From Saposhnikovia divaricata (Eukaryota; Streptophyta; Magnoliopsida; Apiales; Apiaceae): 64,000 bases of DNA. The stretch spans positions 141,836,148-141,900,147 of the forward strand of contig CM071598.1 in NCBI GenBank assembly GCA_036435485.1. Reading direction: 5' to 3'. Every line of letters begins with the position of its first letter. Positions within the stretch are counted from its first letter, which is position 1. The notes beneath the pieces are model-generated. The model searched no databases and was not told the origin of the DNA. It was given only the letters and a program-made list of their open reading frames with translations. Of the stretch, positions 24,445-36,935 are shown piece after piece. Both the position numbers and the translations under genes were made by a program.

Positions 24445-24490
24445 CTCTAACACCTTAACACCTTAAAGTTTTAGATGAGTTAGTTACTCA

Positions 24491-25805
24491 CCTTCATATC
24501 AGGGACGGAAAACCAGACCCCTCCTCGTTACTCAACTAAGAAAATTGTCCTTTACCATTAAACCTTTTTTTTTTCTAATTTTTCTGCAGGTTAGCTTGCC
24601 CAACATTGCACATTTTGAATATTCATAAGATCAATGTAGCATATTTTTTTGGTAAGAGATCTGTAGCTGTTATTATCCAGAAAGAAAATTTTGTTGAGCT
24701 ATGTATGGAAATAAGTTCAAAATAATGTTTCTTTGAACTCTGCAGCTCTCTTTTTAGATTGGCATCCCTGGAACCATCTGTTTTTCAGCATTCGGGTAAT
24801 AAATAAACGTAACGTCCATGTCTTTGTTCAGGATTTGGTATGATGCTAAAATTCTGGTATGCTTTGTCTAAAGATTTGTAGAACTAACATAAATTTTAAT
24901 TTTTAAATGAATAACTTAATGGGAAACTATTTTATCATAGTTGTTGTGAAATCAAATTTGATGACTGATAACTAGTTATGTTTTTTGAATTTTAATATGC
25001 AAGTTTAAGACTTTCATGTTGTATAATTTCAAATACAATTTTATCATAATTACGTTTTTTTTTAATTTTATAGCTCAATATTAAATTAAGTTCTTTAAGA
25101 TGATCATTTTTTTTTTCCAAAAAAAAGTTGTGAAACAAAAATACGTTAAGCAAACAAAACATCAACACTTGATGTTACTTTAGTTAATACCAAACCAAAT
25201 AATTACATGCACACAGTCAACGGATGGCAAAATGAAAATCTTGGAAACAGATTTGGAATGGATTTACAAAGTAGAGTTGAATGTAAGTGGAGGGTGGATC
25301 TATCTCTCAAAGGAATTTCCGGATTTAGAATGTGAGGTTTCCACCATGCTCTGAGGATAACGGAGATTCACTCTTTCTTTAACAATGAACAATGAAGTTA
25401 AACTCTTATATAAAAGTTTCGAACTTGTTGAGCTTCAATTTGATCCTGATTCAATTTTTTCTTTGAAACTGTAAATTAATAAGTAGCATGTGTGAAAATT
25501 AAACTTTATTTGGTTTAAACGTAACATATATGCTTGAAATACCAACTCAAGTACTCACCTATGTCGTTTAGAATTTCAAGTACTTAACATGAAACTCAGT
25601 TCATATGTAGCCAAACTTAGAACTCACTATGTCACAAATTCAGCGGCAACACTTTCACTTCAATGTTTTTTAGCTACAAAATTTCAACAATAATTCTGTT
25701 GTCAATTGTCTATACCCGGATTACTGTTACTGGTTAATTTTTTTTTTTTTTTTTTTTTTTTATCTAAACACTTAAGTCTTAGGACTTGGATATGTACACG
25801 ATGTT
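24491..25805. other. AT-rich stretch without recognised gene
   Basis: I see only a T homopolymer (about 25739-25761) and AT-rich sequence; no coding region or named repeat. Confidence 0.6.
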
Positions 25806-25959
25806 ACCCTTAAGCCCAATCTGCAATAACCCATGTGCTTTTTGTTGGATCTATTCTGAAATTCATTGAGATCGTAAGTTCACCTGCTCACCCTTAAACC
25901 CAATCTGTGATAACCCATCTGCCTTTTGTTGGATCTATTCTAGAATTCATTGAGATCGT
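25806..25959. repeat. 84-bp tandem duplication
   Basis: The block beginning CCCTTAAGCCCAATCTG at about 25806 recurs at about 25890. Both copies run through TTTTGTTGGATCTATTCT and end TTCATTGAGATCGT. Confidence 0.75.
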
Positions 25960-25978
25960 TATGGATCGTTATAATCAT

Positions 25979-26198
25979 GCTCTGATATCAATTATTGGTC
26001 TTGCTAAGTAGGCCATAGCTCCAATTTAGTATGATATTGTCCGCTTTGAATCAAGTTCACACGAATTTGTTTTTGACCACATTCCAAAAGTACTCATATT
26101 AATGGAGTTAATTGGTTGCTTATTAACTAAAGATCTGTCCCTCCCACTGTCCCTCCCACAAACAATGTGGTACAATTCCTAACAATCTCCCCCTTCAC
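25979..26198 (-). mobile_element. Small LTR (189 bp) with PPT and primer binding site, minus strand
   Basis: On the minus strand GTGAAGGGGGAGAT (26198-26185) is a copia-style PPT. It is followed by an LTR starting TGTTAGGAATTG at 26184 and ending near 25996, then TTGATATCAGAGC (25991-25979), a one-base variant of the tRNA-Met primer binding site. PPT-LTR-PBS in this order is what the middle of a tandem miniature element looks like. A second PPT and LTR start in the opposite orientation lies at 26376-26400. Confidence 0.5.
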
Positions 26199-26375
26199 AA
26201 ATCAGGCTCGACACCTGTCGAATCTTCCTCATTCTGTGTGATCTGGCTCCCCCTTAACTCAACTGCTCGCTATCTGGCTCCCTTAGGCCAATATTAGAAG
26301 TCCATCTGCCTCCTCTTAAAGTCCCTCCTGGGATCCACCTGCCTTTTCCTTAATTCATTTCGAATCAATTGTGTG

Positions 26376-26400
26376 AAGGGGGAGATTGTTGAGAGTTATT
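26376..26400 (+). other. PPT and LTR start, plus strand
   Basis: GAAGGGGGAGATTGTTGAGAG repeats the PPT-LTR junction of the element at 25979-26198, but inverted. The following LTR sequence is not alike enough for me to set its end. Confidence 0.4.
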
Positions 26401-27057
26401 TCACAACGTTTGTGGAATGGATTTCTAGTTAATAAACAGTCACATAACTCTACTAGTATAAGGTATTTTTAGGAGTAATCCAAAAATATTAATAGAATTA
26501 AATGATTGCTTATGAGCTAGCATCTACCCCGTAAAGGATGTGAGAAAACTCTCAAACATAGAAGTCTGCCAACTTGGATTATATCTAAAATTGCTATCGA
26601 TTTCGAAATTTTTCCGCTTTTTACTCATTCATATATAATTCAAAAAAATATTAATAAATAACTTTTATTAGAGTTGAAGTGGACTGAAAATGGTAAAAGT
26701 ATTTAACACATGTTGGTTGAGCATAGTGAGCAGCAACTACAAGGAAAAGTAAGTCATCAATCGGCAAAGAGTCGATGCCGAATTTATATTCTTTAGAGGA
26801 ACAAAGTAAAAGGAAAATCAATACCAGTACTGCAAATACAGCCATTTCTTTACTTTTACCATTTTGTGATCCATGCATCAGGTTGGGGACCCACACGGTA
26901 CAATTAATTTATTTCTTTCCAACATCAGAAGCTGTTTTTATGCTTTTATCCGCTCTCACCCACCAGACCACATTCAATACAGACAATTACCATATCAACC
27001 ATATCCTAGCGCCTAGCTAGTGTTAGATACTGGCAAATTTTTGTTTGTTCATAAATG
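26401..27057. other. Upstream region of the CLE gene
   Basis: There is no gene; short frames on both strands here are not convincing. A possible TATA element (CATATATAAAC, 27060-27070) lies close to the CLE start codon. Confidence 0.5.
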
Positions 27058-27115
27058 TACATATATAAACTCACATGTTGACCAAGTTTTTGCTGAGATT
27101 TGCAATCCGAATGGT

Positions 27116-27466
27116 ATGGCCAAGGAGAGTGCCCTTAGCCCTAATAATATAATGACCAACTTTTCCTTCATTTCTTGTTACATTTTGGTCTCCACAACCC
27201 TCTTGTTTTTCATGCTAACAATAGTATCCTCCACAGAAGACAACTTACCACCTCTTGCTAGTACTTCAAGCATTGCAGACAAAACTATGAAGTCTTCTGT
27301 GGCAAATTCACCAACACAAAGCCTTAAACAAGAAGGCAATGCTAAACAAACTGTTTCGATGGGAAGGCGAGGAGGTCTTTATAGATCCGTGAGCTGGCGA
27401 GAGAGAAGTGTCAATGCAAGTGCTCATGAAGTTCCTAGCGGTCCAAATCCTATTTCAAATAGGTAA
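27116..27466 (+). CDS. CLE41/44: CLE41/44-type precursor of the TDIF peptide
   Basis: One exon of 116 codons encodes a small secreted precursor. Residues 16-39 form a hydrophobic signal segment. A low-complexity Ser/Asn/Lys-rich variable region follows, then a basic stretch (GRRGGLYRSVSWRER). The last 13 residues contain HEVPSGPNPISN (104-115), identical to TDIF, the mature dodecapeptide of CLE41 and CLE44. In known plants TDIF is made in phloem, hydroxylated at two prolines, and bound by the receptor kinase PXY/TDR on procambium cells, keeping them dividing and blocking xylem differentiation. One Arg follows the motif before the stop. I chose the ATG at 27116 because it gives a normal-length precursor with the signal near its start; an upstream in-frame ATG at 27020 and a downstream one at 27152 are alternatives. 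Confidence 0.93.
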   Translation: MAKESALSPNNIMTNFSFISCYILVSTTLLFFMLTIVSSTEDNLPPLASTSSIADKTMKSSVANSPTQSLKQEGNAKQTVSMGRRGGLYRSVSWRERSVNASAHEVPSGPNPISNR

Positions 27467-28039
27467 ATAGAAACATAAGAAAACTAGGGTATGACCAAGT
27501 TAGATTCATGCATCTATATTATGTAGATGCATGATTTTGGTTGTACGTGCTTCTATATAATACAGTTTCAATATCCTTTCCTTGTCTTTTTTTTTTTTGC
27601 TAATTATTTCTGTTCTTCTTGTTTTGTTTTTACAGTTTTGTTAGTTTGTTGGCTAATTGGCTGATTGAGAACATTAATTTTGTATCATGCATTGGGACAC
27701 CTTAATCTTGCTTTGCCAAATTAGTGTTACATGAAAAGATCTGTTTATCACTTGATCTTCATTCAACTCCAAATTGATTAAACTAAATAAAAGCTTAAAC
27801 TCAACCAATTAAGCAGAAATACTCAATAGTATACATATAAATTTTTATACACAAATCTCATGATAGCTAGAAAGTTTACACTCTCATAATGTTTTTGGGC
27901 TTTATTTTTTTTTCTCCATTGTTTTTAGAAGTTTTTTTTTTCAATTTTTTTATTCAGTTTCATACCTTAATCTTCTTCTTCAATAAGAGTTAATGTCAAT
28001 TGAGTACATTTGGATAAAAAGAACCAGCTTGCTAATTGA
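27467..28039. other. 3' flank of the CLE gene
   Basis: AT-rich with T homopolymers; no further gene or named repeat seen. Confidence 0.5.
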
Positions 28040-28262
28040 GTACATCTGGAGTATAAATTTTGATTTTTGACTGTGACCAAAGTTTGGCTAAAATTTATAT
28101 GTATTATATAATTGAAAAAAATTATAAAAAATTATTCATTAAAAAGTACTCGTAATCTATTTTAAAACTCAATTTTCGATTTTAAAAAATAATAATTGAA
28201 TAAATTTTAATGTTTAGTCAGTCAAATTGACCATTAAAAAGTCAAAAGGGGGACGGAGGGTA
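28040..28262. mobile_element. Possible Stowaway-like MITE
   Basis: The right end, read inward, is TACCCTCCGTCCCCCTTTTG, close to the Stowaway-type end that starts at TA. The left end is decayed (GGAGTATAAATTTTG) and I cannot fix it. The inside is AT-rich and non-coding. Confidence 0.4.
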
Positions 28263-28841
28263 AGATTTTGAAGCATTTCTATTTAACTTATCTCTAATTA
28301 ATTTATGTTATCACAATGTAACTGAGATTTGGAAAAATTAAACAGCTAAATTCCACTTCTAAAGCTATCATAGTTCAGCAGTAAAAATCGTAATTGAGTC
28401 GTTATTATCAAACATTTTTATAAAACTTTGTGTACATAAATAGTTTTATCTTTGCATAGATTAGTTTGTGTAATAGTTTTTGCAATGAATAAATAATTTG
28501 TGTGAAATACACATTTTTGGTGCATTGGTGGAAAATAAAAAATATTTGGACAAAATTAATTTTTCTCCATAAAATACTAGTATTTTACCCATGTTACGCA
28601 CCGAAAGTACAATTCTAAAAAATATTAAATAATTACAAAAAATATATATAAGTATCTAAAAATAAATGATTTTATCGTGTTTTGTTTTTTCCAAATAGTT
28701 TTACCACATTTTATACTCCTTTTACGGAACAGAAAAAGAAGTGTCAATTCTTTGGAAATTGTTGAATAAACATGCTATACTGCTAATTGGACCTGTAATT
28801 AGACCTTTGTAAGCTGCCAAATGATCATGTAATAAAGCACA

Positions 28842-30423
28842 CAGGGTTGCACAAATGTCCAAAATCGGACCGGACCGGATCGACCTGGACCAATCGAAGA
28901 CCGAATTTTCCCAATTTCTTGGACCGAAGACTTGACCTGTTATATTCGATTTTGGTTACGAATCGGTATGCACCGGTTAGTTAATTTCTACATAAAAAAT
29001 TTTATTTTAGTAATATAACATATATTTTTAAGTTTAAATACATAATATAAATAAATTATGTTGCAGCTTAATATTTGTTTAAAATGAAGTCAATATCCTA
29101 GTTCTTGTGAAGTAATCACAATTTCTAAACATGTGAATGCCAATCATTTATCGTATTTAGTATGGCATTTAATTATTTTGATTGTAATTTTGATCTCTAC
29201 TATTTTATCAATTTATTATCTACTAATTTAGATTGTCAAATTATGATATATTTAAATATCTAATATATATCCATATTAAATTATAATAATCGAAATATTA
29301 AAATTTGGTCGGTCGGTATGGTACTTCGTGTGTTTACTTAATTACCCTTACTTACGTAATTATTACAGATAAAATCCTTTTTAATAACTAATCTTTCCTT
29401 TTTCAGGTTAGACGTATTACTTTTTTTATTTTTTTAATAAATAATCACTTTCTCTTTTCACGTAAAACAAAATATCTTTTTTATTTTTTCTAACTAAAAT
29501 TTTGTTTCCTAAAAATACCGCGGACAATTCCATTAATAAAATAAATTACTTATTTTATAATTACTATTAACTAATCAATTATCTTTTTCAGGTAAAACAA
29601 GTTATCTTTTCTTTTTTCTCTAATTAAAATATCTCTTTTTCCAATTATATCACGGGTAGTTTTATTTAATAAAATAAAATAATATTATTATAATTACTAA
29701 TAATCAACCGATTACATTTTTTAACTAAAATATGCTCCCTCCGTTCCAGTTTTTATGTTCCGTTTCTAAAAAACACAAATATTAAGAGAAAGGTTAGTTG
29801 GATAATTTTCAACTAATACCCTTAATTAATACATTGAAAAATGAGAAGAGTGTTAAGTTTGAAAGAAGTCAAATTTTAGATACAATAAATGTAGGAATAG
29901 TTTTGGAAAATTACCTTTAAATTTGTATTGAAAGAAGAAAAGTAACATGTAAAATGGGACAAATTCATTTTTCAAAAGGGACATGTATTTTGGGACGGAT
30001 GGAGTATCATCTTTTATATTTTCTAACTAAAATCTCAAAATTTCTAAAAATATCATGGGCAACATTTATATAATTATTATCAAATCATATCATTTCAAAA
30101 TTTAAGCCTACAACATTTATGTATTAAAAAATTTAATTCAACTTAAAGAAAAAAATTATATTAAAAAGTTCGTGCATTGCATGGGTTTTAAGCTAATATT
30201 ATCTAATTTAAGAAATAAAGTTATATAAAAATAATCATATACATAAAATTCGGTCCGATCCGGGTTTTTTCGGGATTTGGACCAAACATGACCGAAGATC
30301 AGAGTTTTTGTATTTTAAGGACCAGAGATCGGACCGTTTACATACGACTCGGTCCGGGTCTTGTACTGATAGACTCAGTCATGTTTAATTTAGTGGTATA
30401 GATCGGAATATTGTGTAGCCCTA
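28842..30423. mobile_element. Second hAT-like non-autonomous element
   Basis: The left end CAGGGTTGCACAA and the right end, read inward, TAGGGCTACACAA are imperfect inverted repeats. The outer regions carry GGACCGGACCGGATCG and GGTCCGATCCGG words, the same style of subterminal repeat as the element at 17434. The 8-bp flanks AAAGCACA and ACTGCACT agree at only five positions, so this is an old insertion or the ends are slightly off. No transposase is present; a MITE sits inside at 29734-30004. Confidence 0.5.
29734..30004. mobile_element. Stowaway-type MITE (about 270 bp)
   Basis: The ends GCTCCCTCCGTTCCAG (left) and, read inward from the right, CTCCATCCGTCCCAAAAT form terminal inverted repeats of the kind seen in Stowaway MITEs mobilised by Tc1/mariner transposases. 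TA dinucleotides stand at or near both borders. Confidence 0.7.
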
Positions 30424-30431
30424 ACTGCACT

Positions 30432-32814
30432 GCACATAAATTATCTCTAGTAACTTGGTTTCTTGTTCACTTTTTCCTTTGTTTATTTCAGAAAAATGTC
30501 TCATTTGAATTCAAGAAAAGTTTCAAAAGCCTCGAAAGGTTGTTTATATTTTTCTCCCCGCACAATGGAGAAATTATATTAAGGACAATAATAAGAAATA
30601 AGAAACTGATCGAGTGATTGAAACAATAAATCTTAAGTCATTGTTTAGAAGGATTTAAACCCATGACAAATGAATATTTCCATATAAAATCAAGTAAGAT
30701 GGAAGTTTCATCGTATTGAAGTAGCTCTTACAAAAAAATAGCATCATTCACAAACATTAACTTTTCCCAGTCTAATAATTTAAATTGTCAAATACAAACA
30801 CTTCGTAGATATACAACTACGGTAGTCATACTTAGTTTGACGAAGGAATAAAGATGTTATCCGAGGTGTGGTATAATCTCAAAATAGTGGAGAGACTTAT
30901 TTTTTGTAATAGATTTGTTAGTCTCACAACTGGCCATAAACGAAATTTACTACGATATATTTACAACTTATTTTAATTTGTCAAGTTCACATACATATTT
31001 CATATACATCAATTTGATTAACTTGTAAGAGATGGAGGTGAAAAAGGTTAGAAGCGGAGAAAAATATGAAACATAAAAAAAAAATATTTATAAATTTTGA
31101 AATAACAAAATAATTAAATATATATCTAAAATCAATATTTTATTTACATATGTATCACATCAAATTTATATATATTTAATTAATTTTACATATAATTTAA
31201 TATTAAATGTAATCCGAACTTACTAAGTAATTGTCTTTACATTTCTGAAATTTAATTAATTATTAGTAAACCAAAAATTAAATTTAAGGACAGATATTAA
31301 AATGTTAATAATGAAAAAAATGGATGGTTCTGATTTAGAAAGATAATTATAAAGCATTTATTTAACTATTGGTAAATCTAATTTAATATAATTTTAATAT
31401 GGACTTACTAATTAATTGAATTTATATTCTTGCTTTTTTAATTAATAGGAGCCACAAAACAAAATTTAAGGACAAATAATCAAAATGATACTTATAGAAA
31501 AATGAATGGGTTTAATTTTAAATGATAATTATATTTAAAAAATGGTTCAAAATAAATGATAAATAATGGTTTCAAAATTGTTTCTGTATCTCTGGTCACT
31601 AATTTGTGTTGTGAATTCAAAATTCATCTGAATGGTTATGGTCAATGATGATGCATTTTTGAATATTAAGTTGGTGAAATGGTAATATATACAATGTTAA
31701 ATTCATTAACAATTAAATTGATAAAGGAAAGAGATTTTTGATTGATGTATTGAAGAAAAAAATTATTAAATGCATTGACTTGTGTGTTTTTCTTAAGAAT
31801 CAACTTCCAGGGTTTAAAAAAAATTTGCTTTAGAGGAATTGATAAACTGATCTTATATAGGCATTGACCTCTTCTAGAAAGGTCATAGGGGGAAAACTAT
31901 ATCGTACTTTTAAATGTATAGACAATGATACAATAAATATTTAGTTATTATTCAGGTAAGTTATGAATGATAATATTGTCAACCCAATACTGTATAAAAA
32001 AAATTATTTATTGGCACGCCTAATAATGTAAACAAATCGGTGTAATGTGGTAAGGATTGATGCGTACAATTTAGTAAGTCGTAGAATTATTAGAGCTAAC
32101 CTGAATATTCTAATGGGAAGTAACTCTAGGAAAATTTGGACGGGGGATGATGAAAACCTAAATCGCTTTCTATTATTTTTTTGTCAGAATCGTTTTTCTA
32201 CTGATTTTATTGGACAATTAAAACACGAAACATAAAATATATATAAATAATCGAAATAAAGGGATAGTCTATCCAAGTATTGTAGGTCATGTAATTAAAA
32301 GATACAAAGTAGTACCTTAACCGAAAATAGGAATAAGCAGCTAAGATTTCCTGTAATGTTTAAATTGATATAACAATTATATTTTTTAGTTTATAAGAAT
32401 TTTATATTAATTTGAGGTAATTTAATTTATATAAATTGTCTATTAGTTAATCATTCTAAAAATTGGTAGTTATTATGTTTAGTTAATTGATATAAAAAAA
32501 TAAAAACCAATTGTTGTTGAGTTTAAATTGAGTCGAGTTTAATCTTGGCCGAAACGTAGAATCCGGATCCAATAGAAAAACATGTTACATTAAGTTTAAT
32601 TAGTCTAAAATTTAGTAGACTCTGATTGTTGTTAAAATAATTTATAGTCTTCTAATTGGTTAACTAATACGTGCTAGATTCGGGTATTATAATAAAGGAT
32701 ATTCAAAAATAATTCATAACTAAAAGACATATAATGTAGATTTATAGAAAATGGTATTCACGGTTAGTAGTAATTTTTTAAAATTTAAAACCATATGATA
32801 TACGAATTTATTAA
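30432..32814. other. AT-rich region without recognised gene
   Basis: Only short chance frames are seen (for example 30411-30617 and 32047-32235), none with a motif. No long repeat structure was noticed. Confidence 0.6.
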
Positions 32815-32907
32815 ATCAAGATAATATTATATTTAAATTTAATTTAACCGTTATTAATAAATTAGAATAAGCATGGTAAATAATAAAAATTTTGTATATG
32901 ATTGATC
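32815..32907. repeat. Left part of the AT-rich tandem repeat, ending at the chromovirus insertion
   Basis: The sequence TTTAACCGTTATTAATAAATT followed by GAATAAGCATGG and TTTTGTATATGATTGATC matches the unit end at about 56680-56746. This shows the two sides of the array were once joined. Confidence 0.8.
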
Positions 32908-35900
32908 TATAACGACCTAGAATTTTTTTTGCGATTTACAAATGCATAGTTAATTATTAAATGTGGAAATTATGTGAACTATGTGAATTATGTGACGAGT
33001 ATATTTTGTGAAGTCAAGATATGTGTGAAAACATGTTTATGTGATTATTTGATGATTGGTATGTGTCGTATGTGATCGTGGAATTTTATTTATATTTTTA
33101 GAGCATTAAAACTATTTTTAAAGTGCATTTTTAATCTTTCAAAAATCATATAAAATCATTGGAGTTGTTTTAAATCATGAGATCTTTTACATTATGATAT
33201 TTGTGATATTATTGAGTTTATAAAATTAGTGAGAATATTTGTTTGTATGTTTAAGTATTTTAAAATGATTAAAAAAGCTTTACTTCATTTAAAGGATCTT
33301 TACTTCAAAAATTCATAATAAATTCATTTTTGACTCTAAAATTATTTTATAAGTATGGGGATGTTCCTAATTTCACAGACTTTATTCTGAAAATTTTAAA
33401 TATATTTTCTCCCCATCCTTTATTTAATTTCGAATTTATATTGATTAAAAGCTTTATTTTTAGAAAAGTATTTAATAGATTTTCAGAATTGTATAAAGTC
33501 AGTTTTACCCCTGGATATTTCTACATCACCACCGCCACTTCTTCTTCATTTTGTGCGTGTGTGCTTGTTCTTGCTCTAAAACAATCTCTCTCTTCTCTCT
33601 CCTCTCGGTACTGTCTCTCTCCTCACTTTCCGATCGGTTTCTGGCCGGATTAAATGATCCGAGGCCGGATTTGTGTTCGGTTTTCAGTCCTCTATTTATT
33701 GGTGTACCTGCATGTCAATTTTGTGACCAAAATTTAGAAACCCATTTCGGGTTTTGCTCTAATCCGACTTGTTTACTCCGATTTGTTCATATTTATGATG
33801 CCCATGATGATTACTAGCTGTTCTGTGCTTGTTTCATGTTGGTATTGGGTTGGACAGTGTTCGTATGTATATGTATGTATATGACGCGGGTATATGCTTG
33901 ATTTTGTGAAGAATTTCTCTGAATCCTTGCTTTAGATGATGATTAATTCGTTTATAAATTACTAGTGGTAGAGATTTTGTGTTAGAAGCTCTAATTTGAG
34001 TGCCACCAAGATTTTTGCCCATCGGCAATGATCTTTATTGAGCCGGTGAATCGACAATGATGAAATTGAGTCGACTTATTGTATAAATTATTGTTTCGTG
34101 AATTTATATATTTGTTTTCTGAATTTTCCGAAGTTGCATGTGTATTAGTTAATTTTGTTAAATTTTTCGAATATATAAACATGATTTTATTTGGATTAAA
34201 TTCGAATATATATGAATAAATATGTGAATATTTGTAATTGATTCTTGTTAGAGTGGAATTGTCAATAATAATTAGAGATTATGTGATTTGGGATTTATTA
34301 ATATTATTGGGACTTGTAGGTGGATTTTAAATCCATCGGATTGAATTGTGAATTTGAGTCGGATGTTTTCCGACGGGATAGTCCAATTTACAAAGGAAAA
34401 TCTGCCCAATTTTTATTAGAATTATAGGTCGTAAAGTCTATAATATAAGACTATAAAATAATTAAAGGTCAAAAATGATATAATGTGATAAGTGTTTAAA
34501 TGACATACATGGATTGCACGTTCTAATTGCTAAGTGTTTAACTGATTACTTGATTGTATAACGTTACTTGGTGAATATGTTTAGTATAGTCAATGTGTGT
34601 ATAAGTACTAAGTGATAAAGCGTTATAGGAGTCGTTGGGTAGAATAGAGTTAAATGATTAAGGGTAAAAGTATACTGAAGCAATACTATACCTTTCTATA
34701 GGTACGAGTAGGAGGCCAGGTTAAGAACCAGTACGTGTGTAAGTGGAATCTTAGAAGCGAGATGTTTTCAGAATTAGCAAGCGTATTGGTATCAAGATTG
34801 ACGAATTATGGAGGAAAGACGGACGTATAGTCGATTAGAGATCAACGTGCAAAGAAGTAGAGACTGACATATAGTGAGTAGCGAATCTATGTGTTGGGAA
34901 CAGAACTACGTATGCTGAGGCAAGTGTTTCTATTCCTCACTTATTGTTCAAGTGAAGTATATCTGCTTCTGTTGTACATAACATGTTTCTTTCAAATCAG
35001 TTTACAAGTAATCTGTACCTTGTTGTACCCTTCTATTGAGTTATCCTGTGAACTGTCTTTTGAAATACGTTGATTGCTATGCACCCTGTCATTTTCCTTC
35101 TGTTGATTAACAATGAAGTTTGGTTCTATAACATGTCCCTTCCTTTAGACTAAGACCCTTATTGTGTCTATCACCTTATATCTTCTAAATCCAAGCAGAC
35201 ATCCAAGTCTTAAATACAATTTCTAAACTTTAACACCTGTTTTACAAGCTATTGACTGAAAACTTTCTTTCAGTTACCGAACCATGTTTTATTAATTCCA
35301 GTATTACTTACTCATGTTTTCTCAAATTCTATCTTACCGAACATTGTTTTAAAGAACCAAGTTTTACTAAACCTCTGTTTCAAATAACCAGGTTTTAACA
35401 AACCATGTTTTAAGGAATCATATTTTTATTGAACTTGACTTTCAATGAACCTCATTTCAACAAGACCTTGATTTAAAAAAGCTATATGCTAATAAAACCT
35501 GTTTTGAAATTTGTATTCAAATGAACCTCGATTTAGAAAGTGAGACTTATTTACAATGCCCTGTCTAACCACTGTTTCATTAATGCAAGACTTTTATCAC
35601 TAAAAATTGATTTGTTGCCCTGCTTTAAAACTCTATATATTACAATATTGATCAAACCACTAACCTAAAGACTTGATTACCATTCTTGATATTCATTACT
35701 TTTTAAACTGAGTTAATTGCCCTAAAACTAGCCATGATACACATCTTTGACCTTTGACTTGGATTTCCTTCCTTGTACTCTGATCAAAGCCTTGATTTCA
35801 TTTGAATCTATATCTTCTTGATTCAGACTTGTATCCCTATTCTCTTGATGTCAGAGAACTTAGTCAAACCTTTGACTTTTATTATTGCAAATCAAAATGA

Positions 35901-36920
35901 GTAGTTTTCTTAAAATACTTTGAAGTTACTTAGACTGGGCTGATTTGTTATCAGAGAGTCGAAGGTACTTCGAAGTAAAGGTTTTTGAAAAGATTAAGTA
36001 TTAAAACGTTTTATGAAGTTAAAAAGAGTTTTGCAAAGCTTAATATTTTAAAAAAATGAGATTTTTTATAAAAGGCTAGGAACTCCGTCTAAATGGTTTC
36101 CACGGATTCCTGACGATTGGAGAGACGGGGCGAACGGGTAATGCTGGTTCCGTCGGTTTGTGTATGTATTAGTGTAGTTCTGGTCTGTCCAGTTTGACAC
36201 CTTTATAGGCCAATGTGTTGCCTCTTGGGAACCCAAGCTATCCTAATGAGAGGATTTATGTCCAGAGGGACTCTGTGTCCGGTATAGGGACTTTATGGGC
36301 TGATCACCCGTATTGTCTGTTATGAAGTAAAAACCTCCAATCACTTTTAAAATGCTTAATTTATAAGACTGTGAAATGAAATTGGTTTATTATTGTAAAT
36401 GTCAATTGCCTTGCACATATTTTATTATCAAATGTTGCTTTGCCTTTCAGTTGATATCTTGTTGTTATCAAACGTCAGTATTATTCTATTGCTTCCAGTC
36501 ATATCATTCTACCATCTTATTATTGCTAAAAGCCAGCTTTATTTTTGTTGTCAGCTTTCAGTTTATTTAGAAGTTGTTACTTCACTATTCACTTACTGAG
36601 CGTTGTTGGCTCATTCTTGTTTTATTCATCTAACCTTTCAGCTAGACTTAAGAATGGTCTACCTACGTCTTATAATTTGAACGAGTGCGGCAAGGCGTTC
36701 TATTCAAGTTAGATTTCAGAGCCAGCATGGACTCATTCAGTATTGGACTGCGCTTCTGATAAGAAGGTAAAATATTTATAATAGTTGTTGTAATTTAGTT
36801 TCTTGTTTCACGCTATAACCTGAGATCGATCCTTGTTGAGGGGTCGTCTGTATGATTAAGTTTTACTTAATTGTATTGGTTGTGGCACCAAATCCTGACC
36901 CCGAATTTGGAGGCGTCACA
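32908..36920 (+). repeat. LTR A (4013 bp)
   Basis: It begins TATAACGACCTAG and ends GGCGTCACA. A TATA-like GTATAAAG lies near 33491, followed by a CT-rich leader. Many small differences set it apart from B and C, for example AATATTTATAATAG near 36773 where B and C have AATAGTTATAATAG. Confidence 0.92.
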
Positions 36921-36935
36921 GGTTGGTATCAGAGC
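36921..36935 (+). other. Primer binding site, internal copy 1
   Basis: TGGTATCAGAGC at 36924-36935, three bases after LTR A, complements initiator tRNA-Met. It marks the plus orientation. The same site follows LTR B at 46584-46595. Confidence 0.85.

Larger units (their letters stand above)
22759..24490 (+). mobile_element. TRIM-type miniature LTR retrotransposon, second LTR split by a hAT element
   Basis: LTR 1 (22759-22833, 75 bp, TGCTAGAATAAT...TTACTTAACA) is followed at once by the primer binding site TGGTATCAGAGC (22834-22845). Then come about 35 bp, a PPT GTGAGGGGGAA (22881-22891), and LTR 2 starting TGTTAGAATAAT at 22892. LTR 2 is interrupted after 22933 by the hAT element and resumes at 24453 to about 24490. 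After it, a decayed PBS-like CATATCAGGGA hints at a further tandem unit. Two LTRs, PBS and PPT without any protein are the definition of a TRIM. No target duplication is evident. Confidence 0.75.

Noticed and set aside
22834..36935. TGGTATCAGAGC motifs as parts of a tRNA gene
   Set aside because: Only the 12-base tRNA 3'-end complement is present, directly next to LTR ends; there is no cloverleaf. They are primer binding sites.
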